Assembly: GCA_041605955.1 (NCBI GenBank)
Contig: JBFIXI010000033.1
Span: 1 to 41,502, forward strand
Source: JAHEJX01 sp041605955
GTDB taxonomy: Bacteria; Actinomycetota; Acidimicrobiia; Spongiisociales; UBA5794
DNA length: 41,502 bases
Direction of reading: 5' to 3'
Both the position numbers and the translations under genes were made by a program. Position 1 is the stretch's first letter, and the number at the start of each line of letters is the position of its first letter. Positions 33,543-41,502 of this stretch are shown piece by piece. Under the pieces are notes generated by a model, which searched no databases, had not been told where the DNA came from, and saw only the letters and a program-made list of their open reading frames with translations.

Positions 33543-34390
33543 GGAGCCAACTTGCGATCACTGCCTGAGGGAATCAGGCCGTAACGCTGCTCCTCCTTGT
33601 ACCAGCTGAAGAACACCCAGGTGATCGCTCCCCACAGCAGCAGGCCGCCGCCGAACTTCATGATGAAACCGGCCAGCACCTGATCGGTATGGGCGCTGAT
33701 GCCCCATAGCCGTGGGAATGTCTCGTAGATCTTGTACAGCGGATCGTCCCCCAGTGTGAGAAAGGAGGCCGGAATCGTGGGTACCAACGACTGCAAGAAG
33801 AGATAGCCCATGCGCTGGAACGGGGGCAGCTGCGGCGTGTCGGGGATCGGCCCGATCACCGGCCACCACATCAGGATTCCCGTGAACCAGACGGCGAAAT
33901 GTGCTCCGAAGTGGAAGAAGCCGTCGGTGAGCATCGCCTCCACGATGCCGGGGGCGTGCAGCAGACCGAGGGTGGCGTTGAAGAGGAAGAGAGCCACGAA
34001 TGGCTTTGTCAAGATCTTCACAGCCGGCAAGACCGGCCGCACCAGCGCCCGCAGCAGCCACCAGGGGGTTCCCACCAGGAGGAGCGGCGGCACCACCAGC
34101 GCCAGGACCAGATGCTCGATCATGTGAAACATGAACAGGCTTTGCTCACCGATGTCGTGGATGGGGTAGGAGGAGACCATCACCATCAGCAGGACGCCGG
34201 CAACGAATAGCTGCTGCTGGCGCCTCGTCACTGCGATCTCGCCCCGCGGGGCATAGCGGTCTGCCAGCGCGTGCAGCCCGTAGAAGTATCCGATGAGGAG
34301 AGCCGCCCCCGCTCCGAGCACGTCGAGGTGCGCGTGGAACGAGATCAGCTCGCCGAGGGAGGTGCTCGCCTGTCCCACCAGCGGCATCAT
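33539..34390 (-). CDS. ctaG: Cytochrome c oxidase assembly factor CtaG (caa3 type)
   Basis: 283-aa polytopic membrane protein with about seven helices. Conserved features: SYPIHDIGEQSLFMFHMIEHLVL, PPLLLVGTPWWLLR, HAPGIVEAML, FFHFGAHFAVWFTGILMWWPVIGP, and QQLFVAGVLLM. CtaG of Bacillus is needed for active caa3 oxidase. The gene lies downstream of the structural genes, as usual. Confidence 0.92.
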   Translation of the reverse strand: MMPLVGQASTSLGELISFHAHLDVLGAGAALLIGYFYGLHALADRYAPRGEIAVTRRQQQLFVAGVLLMVMVSSYPIHDIGEQSLFMFHMIEHLVLALVVPPLLLVGTPWWLLRALVRPVLPAVKILTKPFVALFLFNATLGLLHAPGIVEAMLTDGFFHFGAHFAVWFTGILMWWPVIGPIPDTPQLPPFQRMGYLFLQSLVPTIPASFLTLGDDPLYKIYETFPRLWGISAHTDQVLAGFIMKFGGGLLLWGAITWVFFSWYKEEQRYGLIPSGSDRKLAP

Positions 34391-34428
34391 GCGATCACCT
34401 CACTCCTGGCGCACCAGCATGATCGTGG

Positions 34429-34793
34429 TCACAACGCCCGGAACGTGAGCAGCACTATCACGAACATAGCGATCGCCCCCACTAGCCCGACCAGGAAGAA
34501 GTTGCGATAGAGCGGCTTGTCGAATCGTAAATGCATGAACAGGGCCACCACCATGGCGAACTTCACCGCGCCTAGGAAGATCAGCAGGAATACGCTCGGC
34601 GCACCGCGCAGCGCATCTACGTACGGCACGGCGACTTCGATTGCCGTGACCACAGCCAAGATCAGCGCGATCAGCCAATACTGCTTGGGCGTTGGGTGAT
34701 CGAGATGATCCTCGTCGTGAACCGCTGCTGCGGCCTCGGACTCGGTGGCGGCCAGATCATTGGTTGCGGGGTCGTGAGTCTCGGTGGTCATGC

Positions 34794-34797
<4 letters not shown>
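34429..34797 (-). CDS. ctaF: Cytochrome c oxidase subunit IV
   Basis: 122 aa: a charged cytosolic N-terminus and three hydrophobic helices (YWLIALILAVVTAIEVAV, VFLLIFLGAVKFAMVVALFMHLRFD, NFFLVGLVGAIAMFVIVLLTF). KFAMVVALFMHLRFD is the signature of bacterial COX4. ATG 34797 overlaps the ctaE stop (ATGA). Confidence 0.93.
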
Positions 34798-35395
<598 letters not shown>

Positions 35396-35396
<1 letters not shown>

Positions 35397-37288
35397 CAGT
35401 GCTCCTTGGTGATCGGTTCGAGCGACCAACCGAAGAGACCCCACATCGTGACCGCGGTCCCAACGCCCACGGCGATGAAGCCCCACGGGAGGTAGATGAG
35501 CCCCGCCCCCAGGATCACCAAGCCCAGGGACGACAACACCGGGTAGTAGCTCGGCGACGGCATGTGGATGTCGAGGTGCTCGCCTTCGTCACCGCCGCCG
35601 GTTGCCTTGTCGACGGTCACGGCGCCTCCGGCGAGCGCCGGCATGCGCACCGCCCGGCCTTCCTCGTCCTCGGCGTATTTCTGATGCCAGAAGTCGTCGA
35701 GGGCGTGGACAACCGGTACCTCGTCGAAGTTGTGGACCGGGGGCGGCGACGGGATCGTCCACTCCAGAGTGCGACCGTCCCAGGGGTCGTTGCCGACCCG
35801 CTCCCCCTTGGCGAGGAAGTGGGTGCGCACGATGTTCCACACGAACACGAGGAAGGCGACGAGGATCAGGTAGGCGCCGATCGTGGCCACTGAATTCCAG
35901 TTGGCCCAGCCCAACCCCTCCGGATATCGATAGGTGCGCCGTGGCATTCCGTTGAGGCCGAGGATGTGCATCGGCCCGAAGGTCAGGTTGAAACCGATCA
36001 GCGCCAACCAGAAGTGGATCTTCCCGAGGGTCTCGTTGAGCACGCGGCCGGTCCACTTGGGGAACCAGTAATAGACGCCGGACACGTAGCCGAAGATGGC
36101 CCCGCCGAACAACACATAATGGAAGTGAGCCACGACGTAGTAGGTGTCGTGCTGCTGCGTGTCGGACGGGACAACGGCGTGGGTGACCCCGGAGAGCCCT
36201 CCGATCACGAACATGGCGATGAAGGCCACCGAGAACAGCATTGGAGTGTTGAATGTGATCTTCCCGCCCCAGATCGTTCCAATCCAGTTGAAGATCTTCA
36301 CGCCCGTGGGCACTGCGATGATCATCGTGGCGACGCCGAAGCCGGCTTCGGCGAGCGGGCCCATGCCGGAGGTGAACATGTGGTGCGACCACACGCCGAA
36401 TCCGATGAAGCCAATCGCGGCACCGGAGAACACCACGAACGGGTAGCCGAACAGCGGCTTGCGGGCGAACGTCGGCAGGACCTCGGAGACGATGCCCATC
36501 GCCGGCAGGATCAACACGTACACCTCAGGGTGCCCAAATATCCAGAACAGGTGTTGCCACAGCAGCGGATCACCACCGGCCGCCGCCGCGTAGAACAGAC
36601 CGCCGAAGTTGCGGTCCAAGAACAGTTGGAAGAGCCCGATGGCGACCGACGGGAGAGAGAAGATCAGTAGGAAGGCCACCACCAGGGACATCCAGGCGAA
36701 CACCGGCATCCGCAACATCGTCATGCCCGGCGCCCGCATCGTGAACACGGTGGCGATGAAGTTGGCGGACGCCGCAATCGAGGCCACTCCCAGCAGCTGG
36801 AGCCCGATCGTCCAGTAGTCCATGCGCACGACTTCGGTGAGCTGGGTGGAGAGCGGGGCGTACCCCACCCAGGCTCCGTCGGGAGACCCGCCCATCACGA
36901 AGGACGAGTAGATGAGCAGGCCGCTGAACAGAAAAAGCCAATAGCTGAAAGCGTTCAGCCGCGGGAACGCCACGTCCCGGGCCCCGATCAGAATCGGCAG
37001 AAAGTAGTTGGTGAATGCGGCGGCGATCGGCATCACGACGAGAAAGACCATCGTCAGCCCGTGCATTGTGAATAGCTGGTTGTAGGCATCGGCGCTGAGA
37101 ACTTCCAGGTTGGGGCCGAATAGCTGGGTCCGCACCAACAATGCCTCGAGCCCCCCGATGAAGAAGAAAACTCCGGCACTTACGCCATAGAGCAGCCCGA
37201 TGCGCTTGTGATCGACGGTGGTGATCCAACCCCATATGCCACGGGGTCCCGGCGACCTGATGACCTGCGGTTCGGCCGTGGTCGTCAC
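35396..37288 (-). CDS. ctaD: Cytochrome c oxidase subunit I
   Basis: 630-aa catalytic subunit that carries heme a, heme a3 and CuB. Conserved sites: MHGLTMVFLVVMP (heme a ligand His), WIFGHPEVYVLILPAMGIVSEV (CuB His and cross-linked Tyr), and THAVVPSDTQQHDTYYVVAHFHYVLFGG (heme a3 His region). About 12 helices, plus a 90-residue C-terminal part with two more hydrophobic segments, typical of caa3-type SoxB-like subunits. Preceded 61 bases upstream by ctaC. Confidence 0.97.
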
Positions 37289-37349
37289 AGCGGCTCACAC
37301 CTCCTCGTCACTGCGGCGGCTCCGTTCATCCCCATAATCACGGCAGCCA

Positions 37350-38498
37350 TTATCTCCACGTCTCCAGCAGGGACACAACCTCGGCGATCTCGTCGACGGT
37401 GAGTCCCAGATCGGGCATGCCGAGCACCCTCCCTGTGGCGAGGTCGTTGGCGTCCGGATTCATCGGCTTGAGCGCTTGTGGATTGTCGATCCATTGGGAG
37501 AGGTGATCCCGGTCGAGCGTGAAAGTCCCCGAGCCGAAGGTGCCCCGAGAGTAGAGGTGAGTCAGGTTGGGGCCAAAGCTCGACCGGAACTCGAATCCGT
37601 CGGCGGCGATGTGCCGTTCCGGCCCGTAGGTGACGATCTCGCCATCGGCGTCCTCCAGCGTCACCTGATGACAAGTGGTGCACACCGCATTGAACGTCTC
37701 CCAGCCGGCAGCCTCAACGGTGTCCTCCACGGGAGTCGGGCTCGGGGCGAGCTGCGAGTCGACCCAGGTCTCGTAGTCCGCCGCCGTGTGCACGTGAAGC
37801 TTGATGCGCATGTCAGCATGGGCCAGGCCGCAGAACTCGGCGCACTGGCCCGGAATGGGTTGCCCCGGCGGCGTCGGATCGTCCGCGATGAGCGTCAGAT
37901 TCGTCGTCCGTCCCGGGACGACATCACGCTTGCCGTTGACAGTAGGCACCCAGAAGCTGTGAATGACGTCCGCAGAAGTCATCGTTAGATTGACCGTGCG
38001 GTCCTCCGGAATGTGCAGCTCGTTGGCCGTGATCAACGTCCGGCCGTCGCCGGCTACTTCGTCGACGTACTCGAACTCCCACCACCATTGGTGCCCGGTG
38101 ACCTGGATCTGGATCACGTCGGGTCCGGTGGGAATTTGGCGCACGTCGAGGAGCCCACGCACGGTCGGCACAGAGATGATCGCCAGCAGCACGACCGAGA
38201 AGACGACCCCGCCCACCTCGATGAATGAGCTGCCGTGGACTTGCCTCGGCTCGCGATCGTCGCCGGGCCGGGCTCTGTAGCGCCAGATGACCCACACCAG
38301 CAGCGCCGACACGAAAATGGCGACCCCAGTGGCCATCCAGAAGACGAGGTCCCACAGGTTGTCGATGTCACGGGCGATGGGACCCCCCGGCTCGAGCGCC
38401 GACTGCGGGCCCGACCCGGAGCAGGCGGCTACCGCCGCTAGAGGCACACCCAGAAGGAGCCTCGTGACACGGTTCCTGTTGCGACGGTGCAAGTGCAA
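37350..38498 (-). CDS. ctaC: Cytochrome c oxidase subunit II with fused cytochrome c (caa3 type)
   Basis: 382 aa. Lipoprotein signal peptide (LLLGVPLAAVAAC, Cys26), two transmembrane helices (about 51-73 and 95-113), then the CuA cupredoxin domain with ligands His180 and C219-x-E-x-C223 to His227 and Met230 (GQCAEFCGLAHADM). From about 263 a class I cytochrome c domain with C273-T-T-C-H277 and a Met in RVLGMPDLG as likely axial ligand. Electrons pass from this heme to CuA and on to subunit I. I chose TTG 38498 because AGGAG lies about five bases upstream; an adjacent TTG 38492 is an alternative. The longer frame to 38693 has no conserved content. Confidence 0.94.
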   Translation of the reverse strand: MHLHRRNRNRVTRLLLGVPLAAVAACSGSGPQSALEPGGPIARDIDNLWDLVFWMATGVAIFVSALLVWVIWRYRARPGDDREPRQVHGSSFIEVGGVVFSVVLLAIISVPTVRGLLDVRQIPTGPDVIQIQVTGHQWWWEFEYVDEVAGDGRTLITANELHIPEDRTVNLTMTSADVIHSFWVPTVNGKRDVVPGRTTNLTLIADDPTPPGQPIPGQCAEFCGLAHADMRIKLHVHTAADYETWVDSQLAPSPTPVEDTVEAAGWETFNAVCTTCHQVTLEDADGEIVTYGPERHIAADGFEFRSSFGPNLTHLYSRGTFGSGTFTLDRDHLSQWIDNPQALKPMNPDANDLATGRVLGMPDLGLTVDEIAEVVSLLETWR

Positions 38499-38566
38499 TT
38501 CAGCTCCTGCGGACCTGGCGGTCCGCCGTCTGGGTCGATTCCGGGGAATCGTAATCAGCGACGCAC

Positions 38567-39430
38567 TCACAATGAAATCTTCGCCAGCGCATCTTCCAGC
38601 TCGGCCGAGTCGACGACACCCTCGTAACGAGCGGCAATCAGCCCGGTGCGGTCGATCACGAAAATCCAGGGCTCGGAGGGCAGCCGATACCACTGGTCAG
38701 TGACCGCCGGCGCCAGGTGGGCGGCATCGGGAACGAAGTCGGGATCAGTCAGGCCGGTGAAGACCTCCACGTGGATGAAGGTCACCTCCGGATACTCGGG
38801 AGCGACTCCTTTGACGGTCTCGAGGAGCGGACCGCAGGCCGCGGTTTGGCAGTAGGCCGGGGTGGAGAACACCACGACGGTGGGCTCACTGGCCGCGATC
38901 GCCTCGTCGAGGCTCACTTCATAGAAACGGCGTTCTGGATTGGGATCGGTCGTCAGCTCTTCGATCGGCAAGTCGTCGAGCGTCGGCGTGGGGGGCGCCG
39001 GGGCTGGCGCACCGACTGCAGGGGTGAGCGGTTCGGCGAACACGGTGAACAGCACGGGCTCGAGGGGAGCGCCGGTTGCGGGCACCACTGTGGCCTGCCA
39101 GGTGCCGGGACGATCGAAGTCGACTTCGGCGCGATACAGCCCGACGGCCGGCTCGACGATCCAGGTGAAGGTAGCTTCCACAGTCTGGGCGACACCCGGA
39201 TCATCGACGGGCGCGATCTCGAACGTCACTGCGTCTTCGGGAGACCCCACCCTGGTGCCGTCGGCTTGGGAGATTCCAATGAGCAGCCTCTCTCGGCCCA
39301 CGCCGAGATCGCTCGACGCCCGAATCGCGACGGCATCGTCGCCAAATGGAGATGAGGCACCACCACATGCGCCGACCGAGACCGCCAGCGCGAGCAGGAT
39401 GGCCGACGAGCGGACCCACGACTTGAGCAC
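38567..39430 (-). CDS. Lipoprotein with thioredoxin-fold domain (SCO1/TlpA-like)
   Basis: 287 aa. Signal peptide with lipobox (LAVSVGACGG, Cys22), a beta-sandwich-like domain to about residue 130 (TFTWIVEPAVGLYRAEVDFDRPGTW), a Pro/Ala-rich linker, and a thioredoxin-like domain from about 165. The redox site is C194-QTAA-C199 (AYCQTAACGPLLE): two cysteines separated by four residues instead of two. Such anchored thioredoxin-fold proteins deliver copper or reduce thiols for CuA assembly in SCO1/TlpA systems; ctaC follows 68 bases downstream. No CxxxC/His triplet exactly like SCO1 is seen, so the exact role is inferred. Confidence 0.75.
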   Translation of the reverse strand: MLKSWVRSSAILLALAVSVGACGGASSPFGDDAVAIRASSDLGVGRERLLIGISQADGTRVGSPEDAVTFEIAPVDDPGVAQTVEATFTWIVEPAVGLYRAEVDFDRPGTWQATVVPATGAPLEPVLFTVFAEPLTPAVGAPAPAPPTPTLDDLPIEELTTDPNPERRFYEVSLDEAIAASEPTVVVFSTPAYCQTAACGPLLETVKGVAPEYPEVTFIHVEVFTGLTDPDFVPDAAHLAPAVTDQWYRLPSEPWIFVIDRTGLIAARYEGVVDSAELEDALAKISL

Positions 39431-39505
39431 AGCCGCAACCTAGTGATCTGTGGCGACTAGTCGCTGCCCGGCCCGCGCTGCTGTGCGCTCGCGGGTGGCG
39501 TCGCT

Positions 39506-40498
39506 TCAGGTTTCGATGTCCGGAGTCTCCGTGGGGGTGAATGAGAACGAGTCGAGCGCATCGCCGATGGCCTCTAACAGTTCTCCACCAGCCCAGCCAA
39601 GGACGCGCAGCATGAGGTAGAAAGCAATCAATAGAAGCACGACGCGCACTCGGTAGATCCACTTGTTGCGAGGATCGAAGGCACGGCGGTACCAATCGAA
39701 GGCAGTGTCCCAGGCCCGCACCAGCGGGTTGTCGGCCGGCGCCCGGATCGGCTGCGCTTCCGCCGCGCGCACATCCGGCTCGGCATGGCGGCTGGCAACT
39801 GCAACCGAGCCTGCCGGCACGACCGGAACCGCCTCCGTCCTGGCGTCCTCCAGCCCGGCGTCGGCCAGCCCCGCCGGCTGTGATGCGCCTGCAGCCGCCT
39901 CGGCGGGTTCGGTCGCGGCGACGTGCCTGGACGAATCGATATCGGCGGCTTCATCCGCTGTCGCCGCGGCGTCGCCACGGCCGACTTCTTCGGTGGCGCT
40001 TCGCTCCGACGACTTGGCTTCTGCGGGCCTTCTATCCGCTGGCTCGCGAGGCCGCCGTGGCGAGACCTCCGCAGCCGGCTCGGTGGCGGTGACATCGGTG
40101 GGGATTGGGTCGCTGCCGGTCGGGCCGCTCTCGGCGAGCTCCCCCTCGGCGGGTGGCGGCTCGCCTGGGGAGGGCCTGGCGGGCGGCTTTGTGGCCGGAG
40201 CCTTCTCAGCGGTCCGCTTTTTGGCAGGAGCCTTTTTCGCGGTCGTCGTTTCTGCCGGCGCGGCCTTCGGAGTGGAAGCTGCGGCGTCACTGAGCAGGCC
40301 CGCAAGCAGCTCCGCGTCGAGATCGAGCACATCGGCCAGTTTGGGCACCTCGCTCTTGTCTGGGACGGAGTCACCCTTCTCCCAGGCGCGAATCGAGGCC
40401 GCCGTTTTGTGGACCCGCGTCGCCAACTGGCCGAGGGAATACCCGAGCGCCAGGCGCCGATCCCTGATGATCGCGCCGAGCGAGCCATCTTTGTTCAC
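39506..40498 (-). CDS. HTH (XRE-type) protein with C-terminal transmembrane helix
   Basis: 330 aa. An N-terminal XRE helix-turn-helix (residues 7-66: LGAIIRDRRLALGYSLGQLA then TAASIRAWEKGDSVPDKSEV), a 200-residue Ala/Pro/Glu/Lys-rich disordered linker (with AKKAPAKKRTAEKAPATKP), and one transmembrane helix at about 284-303, then an acidic tail. The order HTH, linker, TM recalls RodZ-type cytoskeletal regulators or membrane-tethered transcription regulators, but RodZ's outer domain is missing. Cytosolic N-terminus. Upstream gap to the lipoprotein gene is 75 bases; its start is 90 bases from divergent yajQ. Confidence 0.7.
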   Translation of the reverse strand: MNKDGSLGAIIRDRRLALGYSLGQLATRVHKTAASIRAWEKGDSVPDKSEVPKLADVLDLDAELLAGLLSDAAASTPKAAPAETTTAKKAPAKKRTAEKAPATKPPARPSPGEPPPAEGELAESGPTGSDPIPTDVTATEPAAEVSPRRPREPADRRPAEAKSSERSATEEVGRGDAAATADEAADIDSSRHVAATEPAEAAAGASQPAGLADAGLEDARTEAVPVVPAGSVAVASRHAEPDVRAAEAQPIRAPADNPLVRAWDTAFDWYRRAFDPRNKWIYRVRVVLLLIAFYLMLRVLGWAGGELLEAIGDALDSFSFTPTETPDIET

Positions 40499-40588
40499 TG
40501 GTCACACCGTCTTGGGCCGCTCACAGCGGCGAATCATAAAGGCCCGCTGAGCATGCGTTGTGTTTCGATCCGCCCGTATGCTGTCCGC

Positions 40589-41074
40589 ATGCCGAGTTTC
40601 GATGTCGTTTCCAAAGTAGATCTCCAAGAGGTTCGCAATGCGGTGGACCAAGCAAACCGCGAGGTTGGTACTCGCTACGACTTCAAGGGAACCGACTCCG
40701 CGGTGCGCCTGACCGATGAGGGAATCGTGGTCGAATCCGCCACCGAGCAACGCCTCGATGCCGCCGTCGACGTCCTCAAGACGAAGCTGGTCAAGCGCGG
40801 CGTATCGCTCAAGTCGGTCAGCGGCGGAGACCCTCAGCAAGTCGGCGGGGGTCGGTCACGCGCCACTTTCGGGCTCAATCAGGGAATCCCGCAAGACGCC
40901 GCCCGCGAACTCGTCAAGATGATCAAAGATGGCAAGCTCAAGGTCCAGGCCGCCATCCAAGGCGACATGGTGCGCGTCTCAGGAAAGAAGCGCGACGACC
41001 TGCAGACCGTCATCGCGATGTTCAAAGAGGCCGACTACCGCCTCCCGCTGCAATACGTGAACTTCCGGGACTGA
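40589..41074 (+). CDS. yajQ: YajQ-family nucleotide-binding protein
   Basis: 161 aa, normal length: PSFDVVSKVDLQEVRNAVDQ, RYDFKGTDSAV, LDAAVDVLKTKLVKRGV, RATFGLNQGIPQDAARELVK and FKEADYRLPLQYVNFRD are diagnostic. YajQ proteins bind cyclic di-GMP in some bacteria and nucleic acid or other nucleotides in others. ATG 40589 gives the conserved MPSFDVVS start; longer in-frame readings run through the divergent HTH gene. Confidence 0.96.
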   Translation: MPSFDVVSKVDLQEVRNAVDQANREVGTRYDFKGTDSAVRLTDEGIVVESATEQRLDAAVDVLKTKLVKRGVSLKSVSGGDPQQVGGGRSRATFGLNQGIPQDAARELVKMIKDGKLKVQAAIQGDMVRVSGKKRDDLQTVIAMFKEADYRLPLQYVNFRD

Positions 41075-41502
41075 TCGCAAGCCCCCCTCGAGCAAGGCAA
41101 CCTCGCCGTTCTCGAGCGGCCACCACGGCCCCAGCGGCAGGAATGCGTCCGCCACGCGTCACTCGCCCCGGACCGGCACCGGTACCGCCACCCCAAACCA
41201 GCCAGGGGAAAACACAACAACGGCAAGCGCCCCCCTACCTCTACGGCGACTACGTCGCCTCGAGGAACCTTCCCCCCTCCGGGGGGACCCACACCGCCCG
41301 CACACCAACCGCTCCCGCGGCACCCACACCGCCCGCACACCAACCGCTCCCGCGGCACCCACACCGCCCGCACACAACCGCTCCCGCGGGACCCGTACCG
41401 CCCGCAAGGCAACCTCCCCCCGGGCGGGCCAGCATCGGTCCAGAGGACCTGCTCGCTCGGTCAGCCCACGACCGACGGATCGGTTACGCGCGACCTGAGG
41501 GC
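41075..41502. other. GC-rich region with hairpins after yajQ
   Basis: No credible gene: long minus-strand frames here (rich in Gly, Arg, Val, Cys) translate repeats. It contains GGCGAC-TAC-GTCGCC (41245-41259) and CCCCCC-TCC-GGGGGG (41272-41286), terminator-like dyads without T tracts, followed by the tandem repeats listed separately. Confidence 0.6.
41287..41402. repeat. Tandem 35-bp GC-rich repeat, about 3.3 copies
   Basis: Copies begin at 41287, 41322, 41357 and (partial, diverged) 41391, with spacings of 35, 35 and 34 bases. The first two are identical; the third has lost one C and the fourth is degenerate. Each has a core ACCCACACCGCCCGCACA and a dyad CCGC-TCCC-GCGG. Not spaced like a CRISPR array, as there are no spacers. 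It may be a REP-like or slippage-derived repeat. Confidence 0.75.

Noticed and set aside
39663..40550. 295-aa plus-strand Ala/Ser-rich frame opposite the HTH protein
   Set aside because: It reads through the linker of the HTH gene; the minus-strand frame has the HTH and TM segments.
41287..41402. CRISPR-like array
   Set aside because: The 35-bp units abut with no variable spacers and no cas genes are in the window.

Overview
The window is GC-rich, densely packed bacterial DNA. Gene content points to an actinobacterium: WXG100 proteins with an FtsK/SpoIIIE-type EccC ATPase, an EspG-like protein, a DUF1023 hydrolase, DUF4328 and YajQ proteins, and a caa3-type ctaCDEF/ctaG cluster whose subunit II carries cytochrome c. 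An uncultured Acidimicrobiia-like lineage is my guess, but no rRNA or other marker here proves it. I see no insertion sequences, phage genes, CRISPR arrays, tRNAs or rRNAs. Many genes start with TTG behind a good Shine-Dalgarno sequence.

Layout. 1-2391: partial proC (minus), then a coupled sensor kinase/response regulator pair (plus). 2384-12807: the most distinctive region, a compact type VII secretion-like locus built from two divergent arms. The leftward arm encodes two WXG-type small proteins, a three-ATPase EccC/EssC-like motor and an alpha/beta hydrolase. The rightward arm encodes a membrane LysM protein, a TcpC/VirB8-like membrane protein, a 385-aa putative effector and an EspG-like protein. 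The arms face away from an AT-rich divergent promoter carrying a long inverted repeat. 12804-17543: housekeeping genes xseB-xseA (minus), nadC, a mannose-1-phosphate guanylyltransferase with a degenerate cupin half, and a small membrane protein. 17651-24094: a small membrane protein, a zinc-ribbon/DUF4328 protein, a LOG-family protein, an MscS-like TM-helix protein, a HerA-like ATPase and a small conserved protein, with two clear terminator hairpins. 24126-26192: a CBS-pair protein and a sigma-70 factor (minus), with a 535-bp upstream region holding a perfect CRP/FNR-type palindrome and one DnaA box. 26193-33225: a YyaL-type thioredoxin protein, then an envelope cluster in which a BY-kinase-like/LCP fusion is flanked by two paralogous membrane-anchored proteins. 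33246-39430: the cytochrome c oxidase operon (minus). 39506-41502: a membrane-anchored HTH protein, YajQ, and a GC-rich tail with hairpins and 35-bp tandem repeats.

How the genes may work together. In the T7SS-like locus the WXG proteins and the two larger proteins sharing an N-terminal GIDPA domain are the likely substrates. EccC is the motor, the EspG-like protein a likely chaperone, and the LysM and VirB8-like proteins may replace missing EccB/EccD/EccE parts; this replacement is inference. ManC (GDP-mannose) and the LCP fusion suggest cell-surface glycopolymer synthesis and attachment. The cta cluster, preceded by a thioredoxin-fold lipoprotein that may deliver copper or thiols, builds an aerobic terminal oxidase.
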